Shown here one piece after another: positions 5,886 to 6,712 of a stretch of 6,712 nt of DNA (positions are counted from its first letter, which is position 1; the number at the start of each line of letters is the position of its first letter). The notes under the pieces were generated by a model. It was not told the origin of the DNA. It ran no database searches and saw only the letters and a program-made list of their open reading frames with translations. A program made the position numbers and the translations under genes. Origin of the DNA: CAYSIX01 sp964431205 (GTDB taxonomy: Bacteria > Planctomycetota > Phycisphaerae > Phycisphaerales > Phycisphaeraceae); assembly GCA_964431205.1 (NCBI GenBank), contig CAYSIX010000220.1:1-6712 (forward strand), read 5' to 3'.

Positions 5886-6712
5886 ATGCGATCACGACGT
5901 CTTGCTCTTCTGGCGATGCTGCTGTGCACAACAGCCGCCTCGCGTGCCTTTGCCGCTGCCAGCCTCACGCCCCTGGGCGACCTGCCCGGCGGTTCGTTCT
6001 ACAGCGAGGCCTTCGGCGTCAGCGGCGACGGCTCAGTTATCGTCGGCCGGAGCGAATCCGACTCCGGCCTCCAGCCTTTCTACTGGACAGCCGACGGCGG
6101 CATGATCGGCCTGGGCCATCTGTCCCCCGGCGGTGAGTTCGATAGCTCGGCCAACGGTGTCAGCGCCGATGGCTCTGTGATCGTCGGGTACAGCATCTCC
6201 GCTTCCGGCACCGAGGCCTTCCGCTGGACCGCCGCGGGTGGCATGCAAGGCCTCGGCGACCTGCCCGGCGGCGGGCGCTTTAGCGAGGCCTCCGGAGTGA
6301 GCGCCGATGGCTCCGTGATCGTAGGGATCGCCAGCTCCGCCTCCGGCTTCGAGGCTTTCCGCTGGACGAGCGAGGGCGGCATGGTGGGACTGGGCGACCT
6401 GCCCGGCGGCGAGTTCAACAGCGGGGCCGTCGGCGTCAGCGGCGACGGCTCCGTCGTCGTCGGGTACGGCACCTCCGCCTCCGGCGGCGAGGCGTTCCGC
6501 TGGACGAGCGAGGACGGCATGATGGGACTGGGCGACCTGCCGGGTGCGTTCGATACCCGTGCCACCGGCGTCAACGCCGATGGCTCCGTGATCGTCGGGA
6601 ACAGCTTCTCCGTCTCCGGCGGCGAGGCGTTCCGCTGGACGAGCGACGCCGGCATGGTGGGACTGGGCAACGTGCCCGAATGGGCCTATAGCGAGGCCTA
6701 CGGCGTCAACGG
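5886..6712 (+). CDS. HAF-repeat secreted protein B, 3' end outside window
   Basis: Exported repeat protein, 275 codons visible and still open at the window edge. The signal peptide is MRSRRLALLAMLLCTTAASR ending AFA, so the mature protein starts with AASLTPLG, as in protein A; 21 bases encoding this are identical in both genes. Five complete HAF repeats of about 45 aa and the start of a sixth follow. Each has the order LGDLPGG, GVSADGSVIVG, SASG, EAFRWTSEGGM. The function of HAF repeats is not established; they occur in cell-surface or extracellular proteins and probably fold as repeated beta units. By analogy with protein A, a dockerin repeat and PEP-CTERM anchor may lie beyond the window, but this cannot be seen. 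Lacking its own visible promoter, it may share the transcript of gene A. Confidence 0.88.
   Translation, partial: MRSRRLALLAMLLCTTAASRAFAAASLTPLGDLPGGSFYSEAFGVSGDGSVIVGRSESDSGLQPFYWTADGGMIGLGHLSPGGEFDSSANGVSADGSVIVGYSISASGTEAFRWTAAGGMQGLGDLPGGGRFSEASGVSADGSVIVGIASSASGFEAFRWTSEGGMVGLGDLPGGEFNSGAVGVSGDGSVVVGYGTSASGGEAFRWTSEDGMMGLGDLPGAFDTRATGVNADGSVIVGNSFSVSGGEAFRWTSDAGMVGLGNVPEWAYSEAYGVN
5967..6712 (+). repeat. Tandem HAF coding repeats in gene B
   Basis: About five and a half units of 135-141 bp. The core GCCGATGGCTCCGTGATCGT, shared with gene A, appears near 6306 and 6587 and with one change near 6167. Long nearly identical tracts within and between genes A and B make this stretch prone to unequal crossing-over and to assembly collapse. 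Confidence 0.78.

Noticed and set aside
5967..6712. CRISPR-like periodic array
   Set aside because: The periodicity of about 138 bp is in frame, encodes HAF repeats and has no unique spacers between short palindromic units.

Overview
The window looks like chromosomal DNA from a GC-rich bacterium, most probably a planctomycete. This is inferred from PEP-CTERM secreted proteins with dockerin-type DGDGDVD repeats and HAF repeats, next to a decayed integrase-type transposase. No rRNA or tRNA is present to confirm the taxon.

Left part (1-1373). The window opens inside a NarL/FixJ-type response regulator on the + strand whose N-terminus lies outside. It converges on a conserved 175-aa protein of unknown function on the - strand (747-1274). 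The roughly 190-bp gap holds an 8-bp inverted repeat.

Middle part (1374-3549). A divergent pair forms a likely sugar-acid catabolic module: an HpcH/HpaI-family aldolase (-) and a glucarate-dehydratase-like enolase-superfamily enzyme (+), separated by 118 bp. The dehydratase would form a 2-keto-3-deoxy (keto-deoxy) acid that the aldolase would cleave retro-aldol fashion to pyruvate or a related 2-keto acid plus an aldehyde. Catalytic and metal-binding residues are intact in both. The shared spacer contains a fair sigma70-like promoter for the aldolase. The 175-aa gene follows the aldolase on the same strand after about 100 bp.

Decayed zone (3550-4258). Just after the dehydratase stop lies an antisense fossil of an IS3/rve-type transposase with a frameshift. 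It is followed by about 240 bp with no recognisable gene, then an orphan C-terminus (dockerin repeat plus PEP-CTERM anchor) that has no start codon or upstream domain.

Right part (4259-6712). After a 383-bp leader rich in complementary segments come two tandem HAF-repeat secreted proteins. The first (4642 onward) is broken by an apparent one-base deletion between its two dockerin repeats. Its second dockerin repeat and PEP-CTERM anchor are therefore in another frame, which continues without a stop into the second HAF gene (5886 to beyond the window end). The orphan tail, the damaged gene A and the repeat-rich gene B together suggest a locus that gains and loses PEP-CTERM surface proteins by recombination between near-identical repeats. 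I saw no clear evidence of a wholly new system. The most interesting items are this repeat-driven decay and the unexplained leader.
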